64,000 nucleotides of DNA from Acidovorax sp. (GTDB lineage Bacteria > Pseudomonadota > Gammaproteobacteria > Burkholderiales > Burkholderiaceae_C). Made by a program: the position numbers and the translations under genes. A model generated the notes under the pieces. It was not told where the DNA came from and did no database searches. It was given only the letters and a program-made list of their open reading frames with translations. The stretch lies in NCBI GenBank assembly GCA_031277855.1, contig JAITLO010000034.1, positions 165,412 through 229,411 of the forward strand, in the 5' to 3' direction. Of the stretch, positions 55,258 through 63,469 are shown in pieces (the stretch's first letter is position 1; every line of letters begins with the position of its first letter).

Positions 55258-56496
55258 ATGTCTGAGAAGGAAACCGATCCGACGCCCACGACGGCCTCTG
55301 CAATGCCGGCCAGGCTGCAGGCCAAGCCGGATGCGGCCGATATGGCACCTACGCCGCTTGGCGCCCAGCATGCACAGCTGACGCGCTGGGCCTTGTGGCT
55401 GCGCAATTTCTGGCCGGCACCGGCGCGCATTGATGCCCGAGAGCTTCTGCGCATGGCCCTGGGGGTGGCCCTGGGCCTGCTGATCACAGGAGTGTTGTCG
55501 CGCTGGTGGATGGAGACGCCCGGCAGTGCGTGGTTGGTCTCATCACTGGGAGCCAGTGCGGTGCTGCTGTTTGGCATGCCCGCCAGCCCCATGGCCCAGC
55601 CCTGGCCGGTCTTGGGTGGGACCGTGCTGTCTGCCTTGGTGGGCGCGGCATGCCAGCGTCTGGTGCCCGACCTGGCGGTGGCCGCGGCCCTGGCCGTGGG
55701 CTTGAGCATTTTGCTGATGGTGCCGCTGCGCTGCATGCACCCGCCGGGGGCCAGCTTTGCCGCCTTTGTGGTGCTGGAGCATGCCGACGGCGTGGCGTTG
55801 GTGGCTTTTCCGGTGATGTTCAATGTGGTGGTGCTGGTGTTGTGCGCCGTGCTCTACAACATGCTCACGGGCAAGCGCTATCCGCATCCACAGCACAGCC
55901 ACAAGGGGGCGGAGGGCGCGCATGCCCGCTTTACCTCGGCCGACCTGGATGCGGCACTGTCGCACTACAACCAGGTGCTGGACATCAGCCGTGCCGACCT
56001 GGAAGGGCTGCTGCACATGGCGGGCAGGGCAGCGTTTCAGCGCACCTTGGGTGAACTGCGCTGTGCCGACATCATGTCGCGCCCGGTGTTTGCCGTAGAG
56101 CCCGGTGTGCCTCTGAAGGAAGCGTGGGCCTTGATGAAGCAAGAGCAGGTCAAGGCTTTACCTGTTGTTGATGAGCAACATAAAGTGCAAGGCATTGTGT
56201 CGATTTCGGACTTTATGCGTCTGGCTCAGCTGGACGTCAGGGATGGCCTGGGGCAACGGCTCAAACAATTGGTTTCCTGGCGCGCCAGCAACCAAGGCGT
56301 GGTCGCTGACATCATGTCGCAGACGGTCCAGGTGGCCGAAGAGACCAGTCTGGTGACGGCGCTGATCCCTTTGTTTTCCGAGGCGGGGCACCACCACCAT
56401 ATCCCCATCGTGGATGCCAAGCAGTGCCTGGTGGGCATCATCACCCAGACCGATCTGGTGCGGACCTTGAGCAAAACCATTGGCGCTGAGGCCTGA
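55258..56496 (+). CDS. HPP-family membrane protein fused to a CBS-domain pair
   Basis: A 412-residue protein. After a ~50-residue polar N-terminus come four to five hydrophobic segments forming an HPP domain (RMALGVALGLLITGVLS, SLGASAVLLFGMPASPMAQPW, LRCMHPPGASFAA; HPP motif at about residues 160-166). The C-terminal part (about 275-405) carries two CBS domains (DIMSRPVFAVEPGVPLKEAW; DIMSQTVQVAEETSL), ending ITQTDLVRTLSK. HPP-CBS fusions have been linked to nitrite transport in chloroplasts and cyanobacteria and remain uncharacterised in most bacteria; the CBS pair suggests nucleotide control. ATG 55258. Confidence 0.88.
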   Translation: MSEKETDPTPTTASAMPARLQAKPDAADMAPTPLGAQHAQLTRWALWLRNFWPAPARIDARELLRMALGVALGLLITGVLSRWWMETPGSAWLVSSLGASAVLLFGMPASPMAQPWPVLGGTVLSALVGAACQRLVPDLAVAAALAVGLSILLMVPLRCMHPPGASFAAFVVLEHADGVALVAFPVMFNVVVLVLCAVLYNMLTGKRYPHPQHSHKGAEGAHARFTSADLDAALSHYNQVLDISRADLEGLLHMAGRAAFQRTLGELRCADIMSRPVFAVEPGVPLKEAWALMKQEQVKALPVVDEQHKVQGIVSISDFMRLAQLDVRDGLGQRLKQLVSWRASNQGVVADIMSQTVQVAEETSLVTALIPLFSEAGHHHHIPIVDAKQCLVGIITQTDLVRTLSKTIGAEA

Positions 56497-56873
56497 AAAA
56501 CAGAGTTTGAAAGCGCAGGAAGAGGCGCCGCAGATGTACGCCGGGGCCCGTGCCAGACAAGAAAAAGGCCCGATACGGCCACAGACAGTGCTTGATGCTG
56601 CAGGTACAATTTCAGGATTTTCCTCAAGCAGCGTTCAGCCTTGTCCGATAGCACCGCCAGCATCTTGGCCGCATCTTGGTTAGTGGCTTTGAACAGGGGT
56701 GGTCAAGGTAACCAAGGGGTCTAGGGCATGTCCATGTGATGTGCGCCATGACTGGTGTGGTGCTTTGCTGTCTGTCTGAAGGAAGAGCAGGTCATACCCT
56801 GGCCTGTCAGGCGGTTGTGGCTTGCCTTAGCTGGGTGACCACAGACACAGATTGAACTAAGAGATTTATTTAA
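56497..56873. promoter_or_regulatory. 377-base leader region of infA
   Basis: No gene seen. A TACAAT -10-like hexamer at about 56605-56610 with CAGACA 17 bases upstream may be the infA promoter, implying a ~260-base 5' leader. A weak GGCC-rich hairpin lies near 56567-56580. The RBS AAGAG precedes the infA ATG by about 10 bases. Confidence 0.35.
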
Positions 56874-57125
56874 ATGGCTAAAGAAGAACTGATTGAAATG
56901 CAAGGGTCGGTGACCGAAGTGTTGCCCGATTCGCGTTTCCGTGTGACTTTGGAAAACGGTCACCAACTGATCGCCTATACCGGCGGCAAGATGCGCAAGC
57001 ACCACATCCGCATCCTGGCGGGTGACAAGGTGTCGCTGGAAATGTCGCCCTATGACCTGACCAAGGGCCGTATCACCTTCCGTCACCTGGCGGGCCGTGG
57101 CCCAGGCCCCAGCAGCTCGCGTTAA
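56874..57125 (+). CDS. infA: Translation initiation factor IF-1
   Basis: An 83-residue S1/OB-fold protein that occupies the ribosomal A site during initiation. [45 protein letters not shown] and [11 protein letters not shown] match IF-1. It is longer than E. coli IF-1 (72 residues) by a C-terminal [13 protein letters not shown] tail, a form found in stand-alone infA copies of Burkholderiales, which often have a second infA in the ribosomal protein cluster. Not in a ribosomal operon here. Confidence 0.95.
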   Translation: MAKEELIEMQGSVTEVLPDSRFRVTLENGHQLIAYTGGKMRKHHIRILAGDKVSLEMSPYDLTKGRITFRHLAGRGPGPSSSR

Positions 57126-57209
57126 AGCGCGATGCTGTTGAAAAAAATAGCTGCAAAGCACTGGTGAAGCCAAAAACCATGTCACAAGCATCTATAATCA
57201 ACAGCTTGT

Positions 57210-57286
57210 CGGAGCGTAGCGCAGCCTGGTAGCGCATCTGCTTTGGGAGCAGAGGGTCGCGAGTTCGAATCCCGCCGCTCCGACCA
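57210..57286 (+). tRNA. tRNA-Pro (anticodon TGG)
   Basis: A 77-nt cloverleaf: acceptor CGGAGCG/CGCTCCG, D-arm GCGCAGCCTGGTAGCGC, anticodon stem TCTGC/GCAGA with loop TTTGGGA, T-loop GTTCGAATC, and encoded CCA end. A terminator follows. An identical copy lies on the minus strand at 57928-58004. Confidence 0.97.
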
Positions 57287-57292
57287 TGATTC

Positions 57293-57325
57293 AAGGGGTT
57301 AGCTTGTAGAAAGCTAACCCCTTTT
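57293..57325 (+). terminator. Rho-independent terminator after tRNA-Pro
   Basis: AAGGGGTTAGCTT / AAGCTAACCCCTTTT stem, five-base loop, seven bases past the tRNA 3' end. Confidence 0.9.
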
Positions 57326-57413
57326 GTCTTTTGGGGATTTGCTGCTTTAAACGTAGCAAGACATGCAGATACAGTGCGGGCTTTCTGCCTGTACCTGCAC
57401 TGGCTTCGCAGAC

Positions 57414-57791
57414 TCACCATATATCGCTGGTGGGCGTTCCCTGGTGGTAGCGCAGCTGCCAGCGTTCAGCACACCGCACCCACAGCGATGCGCGCAATGT
57501 ATGTCCGGTCAGGGTGCCGTTTTGCTGGCGGTAAGCGCTGCGGTAGGTCAGGAGTGCCGCCCCGGGCTGGATTTCTGTGGCTACATAAGCATCTGCTGCA
57601 ATCTCGTGGGGTAGCGCTTCATGGCGCAGCGCTGCCAGGATGGCATCGCGTGAATGCAACTGCCCGGACCTGCCAATCTCTTCAAACTCCGCATGCAGCA
57701 GCTGTTGCAGCGCGTCTTGATCGGTGCGGACGTCGGGGCGATGCAGCCGGGCTTCCAATTGGGAGAGGGTGGTGGCAAGCGCCTTGTCCAT
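57414..57791 (-). CDS. NTF2-like (DUF4440/SnoaL-type) small protein
   Basis: A 125-residue protein of the NTF2-like fold. LEARLHRPDVRTDQDALQQLLHAEFEEIGRSG (key LLHAEFEEIGRSG, about residues 31-43), a middle beta segment ALLTYRSAY and the terminal RASLWVRCAERWQLRYHQGTP (W-x-V.....WQLRYHQGTP, about 101-120) are typical of DUF4440 proteins. No signal peptide. It is the sole gene between two inverted, identical tRNA-Pro genes, a position that could reflect duplication or insertion. Function unknown. Confidence 0.85.
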   Translation of the reverse strand: MDKALATTLSQLEARLHRPDVRTDQDALQQLLHAEFEEIGRSGQLHSRDAILAALRHEALPHEIAADAYVATEIQPGAALLTYRSAYRQQNGTLTGHTLRASLWVRCAERWQLRYHQGTPTSDIW

Positions 57792-57885
57792 GGGCTTTAT
57801 CCTTGAATATCCATATCCATGCGTGAAAGCATAGGTCAGGATTTTGGGTATGCCGGCAAAACATCCAGGTGATGGCTTGCACCAC

Positions 57886-57920
57886 GAAAAAAGGACTTAG
57901 CCCGAAGAGGCTAAGTCCTT
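57886..57920 (-). terminator. Rho-independent terminator after the minus-strand tRNA-Pro
   Basis: AAGGACTTAGCC / GGCTAAGTCCTT perfect 12-bp stem with CGAAGA loop and, read on the minus strand, a trailing T run. Confidence 0.9.
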
Positions 57921-57927
57921 CGATCTT

Positions 57928-58004
57928 TGGTCGGAGCGGCGGGATTCGAACTCGCGACCCTCTGCTCCCAAAGCAGATGCGCTACCAGGCTGCGCTACGC
58001 TCCG
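57928..58004 (-). tRNA. tRNA-Pro (anticodon TGG), second copy
   Basis: Identical over all 77 nt to the plus-strand copy at 57210-57286, including the encoded CCA. The two genes are convergent, separated by 641 bases, each with its own unrelated terminator, so only the tRNA itself is duplicated. Confidence 0.97.
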
Positions 58005-58070
58005 TAAAGTCTAAGATTATAGCGGATTGTGCGCGGCAGCAAACATTGTTGTGTTTTGCGTTGCTCTTGT

Positions 58071-59006
58071 TCAGCGCTCCAGGCCTTCATGCAGCTTTTG
58101 GTGCACCACCTCGGGTGTCAGCGTAGGCACAAAGCTTTCGATAAAGCGGTAGACGTAGTCGCGTAGCCAGATGCCGCGGCGTAGCGCGATGCGGGTGAGA
58201 TTGACCTCGAACAGGTGGCGGGCATCGATGGCATGCAACAAGCGGTCGCGCTCGGGGTCAAAGGCGATAGAGGCCACGATGCCTATGCCCATGCCCAGCT
58301 CCACATAAGTTTTGATCACATCGGCGTCCATGGCCGTGAGCACGATTTCGGGCGCCAGGCCTTCGCGGGAAAAGGCTTCGTCGATGTGCGCGCGGCCTGT
58401 GTAGCCATGCTCGTAGGTGATGATGGGGTAGGCCGCCAGGTCTTGCAGTGATACCGGTTGGCTTTGTTGCCGCAAAGGGTGGTCTAGCGGAACGACCACG
58501 CTGTGCGACCAGCGGTAGCCGGGCAGGGTGACCAGTTGCGCGTAATCGGCCAGGGCCTCGGTGGCCACGCCGATATCGGCCGCGCCGGTGAGCAGCATGT
58601 CGGCAACCTGCTGGGGTGAGCCCTGGCGCAGGTGCAAGCTGACCCCGGGGTAGATCTGGCGAAAGTCCCGCACCACGGCCGGCAGGGCGTAGCGGGCCTG
58701 GGAATGGGTGGCTGCCACAAAGAAAACGCCGCTGTCTTTTTCTTTGAAGTCACGGCTGGCATTCTTCAGGTTGCCTGCCTCCAGCAGCAGCCGCTCCACG
58801 ATGGGCAACAGCGTCTGGCCAGGTGCGGTCAGACCGGTCAGGCGCTTGCCGGCGCGGGTGAAGATTTCTATGCCCAGCTCTTCTTCCAGCTCACGGATTT
58901 GCCGGCTGATGGCCGGCTGGGAGGTGAAGAGGGCTGTCGCAACTTCGGTCAGGTTGTAGTTGTGGCGCGCGGCCTCGCGGACGGAGCGCAGTTGCTGAAA
59001 GTTCAT
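58071..59006 (-). CDS. cysB: CysB-like LysR regulator
   Basis: A 311-residue LysR regulator of sulfate assimilation. The HTH (MNFQQLRSVREAARHNYNLT then TSQPAISRQIRELEEELG) and the effector domain stretches AATHSQARYALPAVV, LHLRQGSPQQVADML, TYEHGYTGRAHIDEAF and TAMDADVIKTYVELGMGIGIVAS align closely with E. coli CysB and Cbl. Inducers would be O-acetyl- or N-acetylserine, or APS. It is followed by no cys gene here, so its regulon is elsewhere. Confidence 0.93.
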   Translation of the reverse strand: MNFQQLRSVREAARHNYNLTEVATALFTSQPAISRQIRELEEELGIEIFTRAGKRLTGLTAPGQTLLPIVERLLLEAGNLKNASRDFKEKDSGVFFVAATHSQARYALPAVVRDFRQIYPGVSLHLRQGSPQQVADMLLTGAADIGVATEALADYAQLVTLPGYRWSHSVVVPLDHPLRQQSQPVSLQDLAAYPIITYEHGYTGRAHIDEAFSREGLAPEIVLTAMDADVIKTYVELGMGIGIVASIAFDPERDRLLHAIDARHLFEVNLTRIALRRGIWLRDYVYRFIESFVPTLTPEVVHQKLHEGLER

Positions 59007-59035
59007 GGTGCAGACGGCATGTGTGGCGAGAGGGC

Positions 59036-59395
59036 TCAGGCAAGGCCTTGGAGAAACTCCAGCTGGTTGCCAGCCGGATCTTTGACATAGACCTGCTGGG
59101 TCTGCAGGGCGGAGTGGTTTTCGATGAAGATCTGGTCAAAGGCCTGCAGGCGCTGTTTGAGGTCGTCTATGCCTTGCACATTGAAGGCCACATGCTGGGC
59201 CGCTCCGTGCTGCGGTGCCTGGCTGTGGGGGCTGAAGCACAGCAATTGCTGGCCTAGCTCGAACTGCAGCAGCTGTTGGCGATCGGTGCTGTGTCGTTCC
59301 TGGGCACCCAGCACCGTGGCATAGAAAAAGCGCAGCGCTTCCCGGGACTGCGGCGGAAAGTGGAAATGGACATGGTGGATGGTGGTGATGTGCAT
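59036..59395 (-). CDS. VOC-superfamily (glyoxalase/bleomycin-resistance-like) protein
   Basis: A 119-residue single-domain vicinal-oxygen-chelate protein. HHVHFHFPPQ (metal-ligand His, about residues 7-9), LRFFYATVLGAQE and the C-terminal VKDPAGNQLEFLQGLA (ligand Glu, about residue 114) show the beta-alpha-beta-beta-beta pattern. Starts at ATG 59395 or 59404. Such proteins include fosfomycin/bleomycin resistance enzymes, dioxygenases and many of unknown role; nothing here picks one. It is 30 bases upstream of cysB on the same strand, so co-transcription is likely. Confidence 0.82.
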   Translation of the reverse strand: MHITTIHHVHFHFPPQSREALRFFYATVLGAQERHSTDRQQLLQFELGQQLLCFSPHSQAPQHGAAQHVAFNVQGIDDLKQRLQAFDQIFIENHSALQTQQVYVKDPAGNQLEFLQGLA

Positions 59396-59545
59396 GGGCG
59401 GCATGTCCGGCAAAGAGCTGTGCCGTGGCCAGGTGCAAGCCAGTGTGCTTATCTGGCTGCACATGCACTGCCAGCCGCTGCTCCGGCACCTTGTTCGGAG
59501 GAGAGGCTGGCGCTGTGGCCACCGCAGGGAGCGGATGTGGTCACT

Positions 59546-59617
59546 ATAAGAAAGCTTCTATATAAACACAATAAATGTTTATTTACTTCTTAATAACTTA
59601 AATATATTTAAAGTGTG
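59546..59617. other. A+T-rich palindromic island
   Basis: About 70 bases of over 75% A+T in a high-G+C genome. Contains an inverted repeat ATAAACA-N7-TGTTTAT (59563-59583) and a perfect palindrome TTAAATATATTTAA (59599-59612). It lies in the 374-base spacer between the VOC gene and phnA, upstream of the VOC gene. No ORF. The rest of the spacer shows nothing distinctive. Confidence 0.7.
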
Positions 59618-59769
59618 AGTTTCCACCCCCGCTGCTACCAGATCGCGCTGCTCTGCGTGCAGGAGCAGCCGCTGCTGACGCCAGGGCCGTGCCAGTGCCC
59701 GGCATGGGGTGAATGGCGATGCCATCCTGAACCCAGTCCGAAGGGTGTGGTGCAGCAAGGCCTGGGGAC

Positions 59770-60123
59770 TCAGGCCTTCTTCAGAAACTCCGACTTGAGA
59801 ATGAACTGGCCCTGGTCGGTCTTGCAGTCCACATCGTGGTCGCCGTTGTCATACACCAGGCGAATACCTTTGACCTTGCTGCCTTTTTTGATGACGGTGG
59901 AGCTGCCTTTGACCTTGAGGTCTTTGATCAGCAGCACGCTGTCGCCATCGGCCAGCGGTGTGCCATGGGCGTCTTTGATGATGCGGGGGCCGCTGTCTTC
60001 ATCGCTGGCGGGGGCATGGGCCGACCACTCGTGGGCGCAGTCGGGGCAGATCAGTAGTTCGCCATCGGGATAGGTGTGGTCCATACCGCACTGGGGGCAA
60101 ACGGGCAGGGTGGAATCGGTCAC
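59770..60123 (-). CDS. phnA: PhnA/YjdM zinc-ribbon protein
   Basis: A 117-residue protein matching E. coli PhnA (YjdM) from its first to last residue: zinc ribbon CPQCGMDHTYPDGELLICPDCAHEW (cysteines about residues 9, 12, 26, 29), then KDAHGTPLADGDSVLLIKDLKVKGSS and the C-terminal LKSEFLKKA. Despite the name, the E. coli gene is not part of the phn C-P lyase operon and its role is unclear. GTG 60123 is used because homology begins there; a longer ATG frame to 60207 is possible. Confidence 0.92.
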   Translation of the reverse strand: MTDSTLPVCPQCGMDHTYPDGELLICPDCAHEWSAHAPASDEDSGPRIIKDAHGTPLADGDSVLLIKDLKVKGSSTVIKKGSKVKGIRLVYDNGDHDVDCKTDQGQFILKSEFLKKA

Positions 60124-60340
60124 AAGAGGGCCTTTGTCAAAAACCAAAAGTTGCAAGCCTACCGCGTGAACATTGGCGCAGAGCCGGAGTGCGGAATCTG
60201 GGGCCATGTCTTGAAGCCTATGGCAATGCCACTATCTGCATTCAACAGGGCGTTTGATATCGCTCGTCTCATCTGGTGTTTTGCCGGCTTGCTTGTACGC
60301 AGCCGGGCTATTTCCCTTTGCTCACTGTCTGCTGCACCTC
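60124..60340. other. Divergent promoter region of phnA and the OYE-like gene
   Basis: 217 bases, moderately A+T-richer than the genes, with no repeat, tRNA or ORF of note. It probably holds both promoters. Confidence 0.4.
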
Positions 60341-61420
60341 ATGTCTCAATTCTCCAAACCTTTTCACATTGGTGCACTTTCCTTGTCCAACCGCGTGGTC
60401 ATGGCTCCGCTGACCCGCATGCGCGCTTTCCACGGCCGCGCACCCGGTGATTTGCAGGTGGCCCATTACCGCCAGCGTGCCAGCGCCGGCCTGATCCTGA
60501 CGGAGGCCACCTCGGTCATGCCCATGGGAGTGGGCTATCCCAACACCCCGGGCATCTGGTCGGCCGAGCAGGTGGCGGGTTGGAAGCGCGTGACCGAGGC
60601 CGTGCATGCCGAGGGCGGCCGCATTGCGCTGCAGCTGTGGCATGTGGGGCGTATCTCCGACCCCGAGCTGCTGGATGGTCAGCTACCGGTGGCGCCCAGT
60701 GCCATTGCGGCCGAGGGCGAAGTGAATGTGCTGCGCCCCAAGCGCCCCTATGCCGTGCCGCGTGCACTGGAGACGGCAGAGATTGCGGGCATCATCCAGG
60801 CCTTTGTGCAGGCCGCGCGCAACGCCAAGGAGGCCGGCTTTGACTTCATTGAAGTGCATGCCGCCAACGGCTATCTGTTTGATCAGTTCTTGCATGATGG
60901 CAGCAACCAGCGCACGGACCAGTACGGCGGCAGCATGGAAAACCGTGCGCGTTTTCTGCTGGAGACCCTGGACGCGCTGGCCCAGGAATGGCCGGCCGAG
61001 CGCATAGGCGTACACCTCAACCCCATGAGCAACACCCACAGCATGCATGACAGCAATCCGGTGGCCTTGTTCACCTATGTGGCCGAGCAGATTGCGGCGC
61101 GCAAGTTGGGCTTTATCTTCTCGCGTGAGGCATTGGTGGATGGTGTGCTGCCGATTGGCCAGCATATGCGCAAGGTGTTCCCTGGCACTTTTATTGCCAA
61201 TGATGGCTTCTCGGCCGAGCAGGCTGAGGCCGTGCTGGCCAGCGGTGCTGCCGATGCCGTGGCCTTTGGCCGCGCCTTTATCGCCAATCCCGATCTTCCG
61301 GCGCGCTTGGTACAGGGCTCCGAGCTGAATGCCTTGAACGCCGCCACCATCTACAGCCCCGATGCCGCCGGCTACAACGACTATCCCACGCTGGAGCAAG
61401 CAGCCTGCCTGGCCAAATAA
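60341..61420 (+). CDS. nemA: Old-yellow-enzyme family NADH:flavin oxidoreductase, NemA-like
   Basis: A 359-residue FMN-dependent TIM-barrel ene-reductase. LTRMRAFHGRAPGDL near residue 22, LTEATSVMPMGVGYPNTPGIW, LWHVGRISDPEL (catalytic His region: here H-x-x-R), EVHAANGYLFDQFLHDGSNQRTDQYGGSMENRARF (key HAANGYL...QRTD.YGGS.ENR) and FGRAFIANPDLPARL near the C-terminus are the OYE signatures. Reduces nitro compounds, nitrate esters or enoates. ATG 60341. Single gene with a strong terminator; divergent from phnA. Confidence 0.93.
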   Translation: MSQFSKPFHIGALSLSNRVVMAPLTRMRAFHGRAPGDLQVAHYRQRASAGLILTEATSVMPMGVGYPNTPGIWSAEQVAGWKRVTEAVHAEGGRIALQLWHVGRISDPELLDGQLPVAPSAIAAEGEVNVLRPKRPYAVPRALETAEIAGIIQAFVQAARNAKEAGFDFIEVHAANGYLFDQFLHDGSNQRTDQYGGSMENRARFLLETLDALAQEWPAERIGVHLNPMSNTHSMHDSNPVALFTYVAEQIAARKLGFIFSREALVDGVLPIGQHMRKVFPGTFIANDGFSAEQAEAVLASGAADAVAFGRAFIANPDLPARLVQGSELNALNAATIYSPDAAGYNDYPTLEQAACLAK

Positions 61421-61446
61421 ACAGGCTATTTCTGTAGCGCGCAATG

Positions 61447-61478
61447 TAAAAAGCCAGCCCATCAGGGCTGGCTTTTTT
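61447..61478. terminator. Bidirectional terminator between the OYE gene and lapB
   Basis: AAAAAGCCAGCCC / GGGCTGGCTTTTTT with an ATCA loop, between convergent genes. Confidence 0.92.
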
Positions 61479-61494
61479 GTGTCTATGGGCGGGT

Positions 61495-62661
61495 TTAGAG
61501 TTCTTCCACCCGGCGCGCTGGATAGCTGTCCCAACTCTGGCAGCCGGGGCAATGCCAGAAATGGGTGCGGGCCTCGAAGCCGCAGGCCGCGCAGCGGTAG
61601 CGCAGCAGCGGTTTGCTGGCGTGGTCCAGGGCTTTTTGCACGGCGGGGTGGTATTGCTCCTGGGCCAGTTGCTCGCCAGCCAGCCACTTGGTGGCGGCCA
61701 CCAGCGAGGGTTCGCGGGAAAGGTGTTGCACATACCAGCTGCGCTCGTCGACCGCAGTGCCGTCTGCTGCTGCCGGCTTGGCTCCCAGCGTGACCAGGGC
61801 ATCCAGCAGATCCAGCGAGGGGGTTTGCTGGTAGTGCTGGCGCAGCAGGGCTACGGTGTCCTCCTGGTGCTGGCTGGCTGCCGCCACCTCGAGCAACAGT
61901 GGTACCGCCAGCGGCAGGCCCTGGGGGGTTTCGGCAGCCAGATGCAACAAGGTCTGGTAGGCATCTTCTGCGCGATCCAGGCGGTAGAGGATCTGGGCCA
62001 GGGCGATGCGTGGGCGTATAGACTGGGGGGCTGTGGCGACGGCTTCGTGCAGCAGGTCCAGAGCTGGCTCCAGCTGGGCGTGGGAGGCTTTTTCGGCAGC
62101 TTGCTCGCACAGATAGTGGGCCAGGCGGGCGCTGAAGTCGCCCTGGCCTGCGGCTTGCATGCGGCGACCGATGTCGGCAGCCTGGGGCCAGTCGCGCGAA
62201 CGCTCGTAAATCGCCAGCAGGGCCAGTCGAGACTCGGTCTCGTAAGGTGTGCCTTCCAGGCGGCGCAGCGCTTCTTCGGCGCGGTCCAGCAGGCCGGCCT
62301 TCAAAAAGTCTTGCGCAATACCGTGCTGAGCGCGTTCGCGGTCGCTGGGGCTGAGGTCGGCACGCGAGAGCAGATGCTCATGCACACGCACGGCGCGGTT
62401 GTACTCGCCACGGCGGCGAAACAGATTGCCCAGGGCGAAGTGCAGCTCGGTGGTGTCGGGGTCGTTTTGCACGGCCTCGATAAAGGCATCGATGGCCTTG
62501 TCCTGCTGCTCGTTGAGCAAAAAGTTCAGACCCTTGAAATAGGCCTTGGGCGCCTGGCGGTTTTCGGCACGGATCTGGCGCAGATCCAGACGCGAAGCCA
62601 GCCAGCCCAAAATAAAGGCCAGGGGCAGGCCCAGCAAGAGCCAGCTGAGATCAAATTCCAT
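61495..62661 (-). CDS. lapB: Lipopolysaccharide assembly protein LapB
   Basis: A 388-residue protein regulating LPS assembly; in E. coli LapB (YciM) links LpxC degradation by FtsH to LPS export. One N-terminal membrane anchor (DLSWLLLGLPLAFILGWLA), six or more tetratricopeptide repeats (about residues 35-330), and a C-terminal rubredoxin-like metal site CAACGF...FWHCPGCQSWDSYP (cysteines about 357, 360, 371, 374). ATG 62661; it overlaps the end of lapA by 11 bases, so the two are coupled. Confidence 0.96.
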   Translation of the reverse strand: MEFDLSWLLLGLPLAFILGWLASRLDLRQIRAENRQAPKAYFKGLNFLLNEQQDKAIDAFIEAVQNDPDTTELHFALGNLFRRRGEYNRAVRVHEHLLSRADLSPSDRERAQHGIAQDFLKAGLLDRAEEALRRLEGTPYETESRLALLAIYERSRDWPQAADIGRRMQAAGQGDFSARLAHYLCEQAAEKASHAQLEPALDLLHEAVATAPQSIRPRIALAQILYRLDRAEDAYQTLLHLAAETPQGLPLAVPLLLEVAAASQHQEDTVALLRQHYQQTPSLDLLDALVTLGAKPAAADGTAVDERSWYVQHLSREPSLVAATKWLAGEQLAQEQYHPAVQKALDHASKPLLRYRCAACGFEARTHFWHCPGCQSWDSYPARRVEEL

Positions 62662-62968
62662 GGATGCTCGAGGTGATGGTGTCGGAAGTGGTGGCAGGGG
62701 CGGTGGTCTCGGGCGTGGCGCCGGAGGCCTGGCTGTCCTGCATCTGGCGCTGCGTGGCGGCTTTGCGGTGCTTCCACCAACGCGGCACCATGCCCAGCAC
62801 GCCCGCGATAAGACCCAGTGCAAAAGCGGAGAGCACCACCAGCACCAGCGGCGCCTGCCAACGGGTGCCGAAGAAGAAGTGCACAGTGGCTTCTTGCTGG
62901 TTGTTCAGCGCGAAGGCGAAGAGGGTGAAAAAAATGGCTGCCTTGAGCAGCCACAGCAGGTATTTCAT
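62651..62968 (-). CDS. lapA: Lipopolysaccharide assembly protein LapA
   Basis: A 105-residue protein with two hydrophobic segments (about residues 5-22 and 40-60) around NNQQEATVHFFFG, typical of LapA/DUF1049. The last ~35 residues are a polar T- and A-rich cytoplasmic tail. Directly upstream of and overlapping lapB. Order rpsA-ihfB-lapA-lapB on the minus strand is conserved in proteobacteria. Confidence 0.95.
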   Translation of the reverse strand: MKYLLWLLKAAIFFTLFAFALNNQQEATVHFFFGTRWQAPLVLVVLSAFALGLIAGVLGMVPRWWKHRKAATQRQMQDSQASGATPETTAPATTSDTITSSIHGI

Positions 62969-63037
62969 GTGCGCCCTTGAAGTATCAAACCGATTCTAGA
63001 GGCAACACCTGGCAGCGGGGGCAAGACAGGCCTGCGT

Positions 63038-63367
63038 TCAGGCTGCGGTGGCCGAGGCGGCCTGAGGGGCAGCGAGCTGGGCTGCGGTGTCGCGGTCCAC
63101 ATCTTCGCGCAAGGCCTTGCCGGGCTTGAAATGGGGTACGCGCTTGGCGGGAATCTGCACGGCTTCGCCGCTGCGGGGATTGCGGCCGAGGCGGGGAGGG
63201 CGGCGGGTGACGGAAAAACTGCCAAAACCGCGAATCTCAATGCGCTGGCCGCGCACCAGGGCATCGCCTGCGGCGTCCAGAATGGTTTTTACAGCCAGTT
63301 CGGCATCGCGCTGGGTCAACTGGTCGAAGCGGGCTGCCAGTTCCTCGACGAGGTCAGATCGGGTCAT
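63038..63367 (-). CDS. ihfB: Integration host factor, beta subunit
   Basis: A 109-residue HU/IHF-family DNA-bending protein. [55 protein letters not shown] and [14 protein letters not shown] (key PxFKPGK, about residues 80-86) place it with IHF-beta. It has a ~13-residue A/T-rich extension beyond E. coli IhfB (94). Lies between rpsA and lapA, its usual place. Confidence 0.96.
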   Translation of the reverse strand: MTRSDLVEELAARFDQLTQRDAELAVKTILDAAGDALVRGQRIEIRGFGSFSVTRRPPRLGRNPRSGEAVQIPAKRVPHFKPGKALREDVDRDTAAQLAAPQAASATAA

Positions 63368-63397
63368 CGCACAGGGTCTTGCAAGGGAGTAAAAACA

Positions 63398-63462
63398 CAG
63401 CGGGCGCCATGAAAGCGCCCGCTGCGATGGAATTCTCGCCAGAGTTAGCGCAAGGCTAACTC
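63398..63462 (-). promoter_or_regulatory. Two hairpins in the rpsA-ihfB spacer
   Basis: CAGCGGGCGC / GCGCCCGCTG (63398-63424) and GAGTTAGC / GCTAACTC (63442-63462), the latter just past the rpsA stop. Neither is followed by a clear T run on the minus strand. They may partly terminate or stabilise the abundant rpsA mRNA while letting ihfB be read at a lower level. Confidence 0.55.
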
Positions 63463-63469
63463 CAGGGAA

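Noticed and set aside
57210..58004. Integrated element bounded by the two tRNA-Pro genes
   Set aside because: No integrase, and the segment is only 641 bases with one small non-mobile gene; kept only as an inverted-repeat observation.
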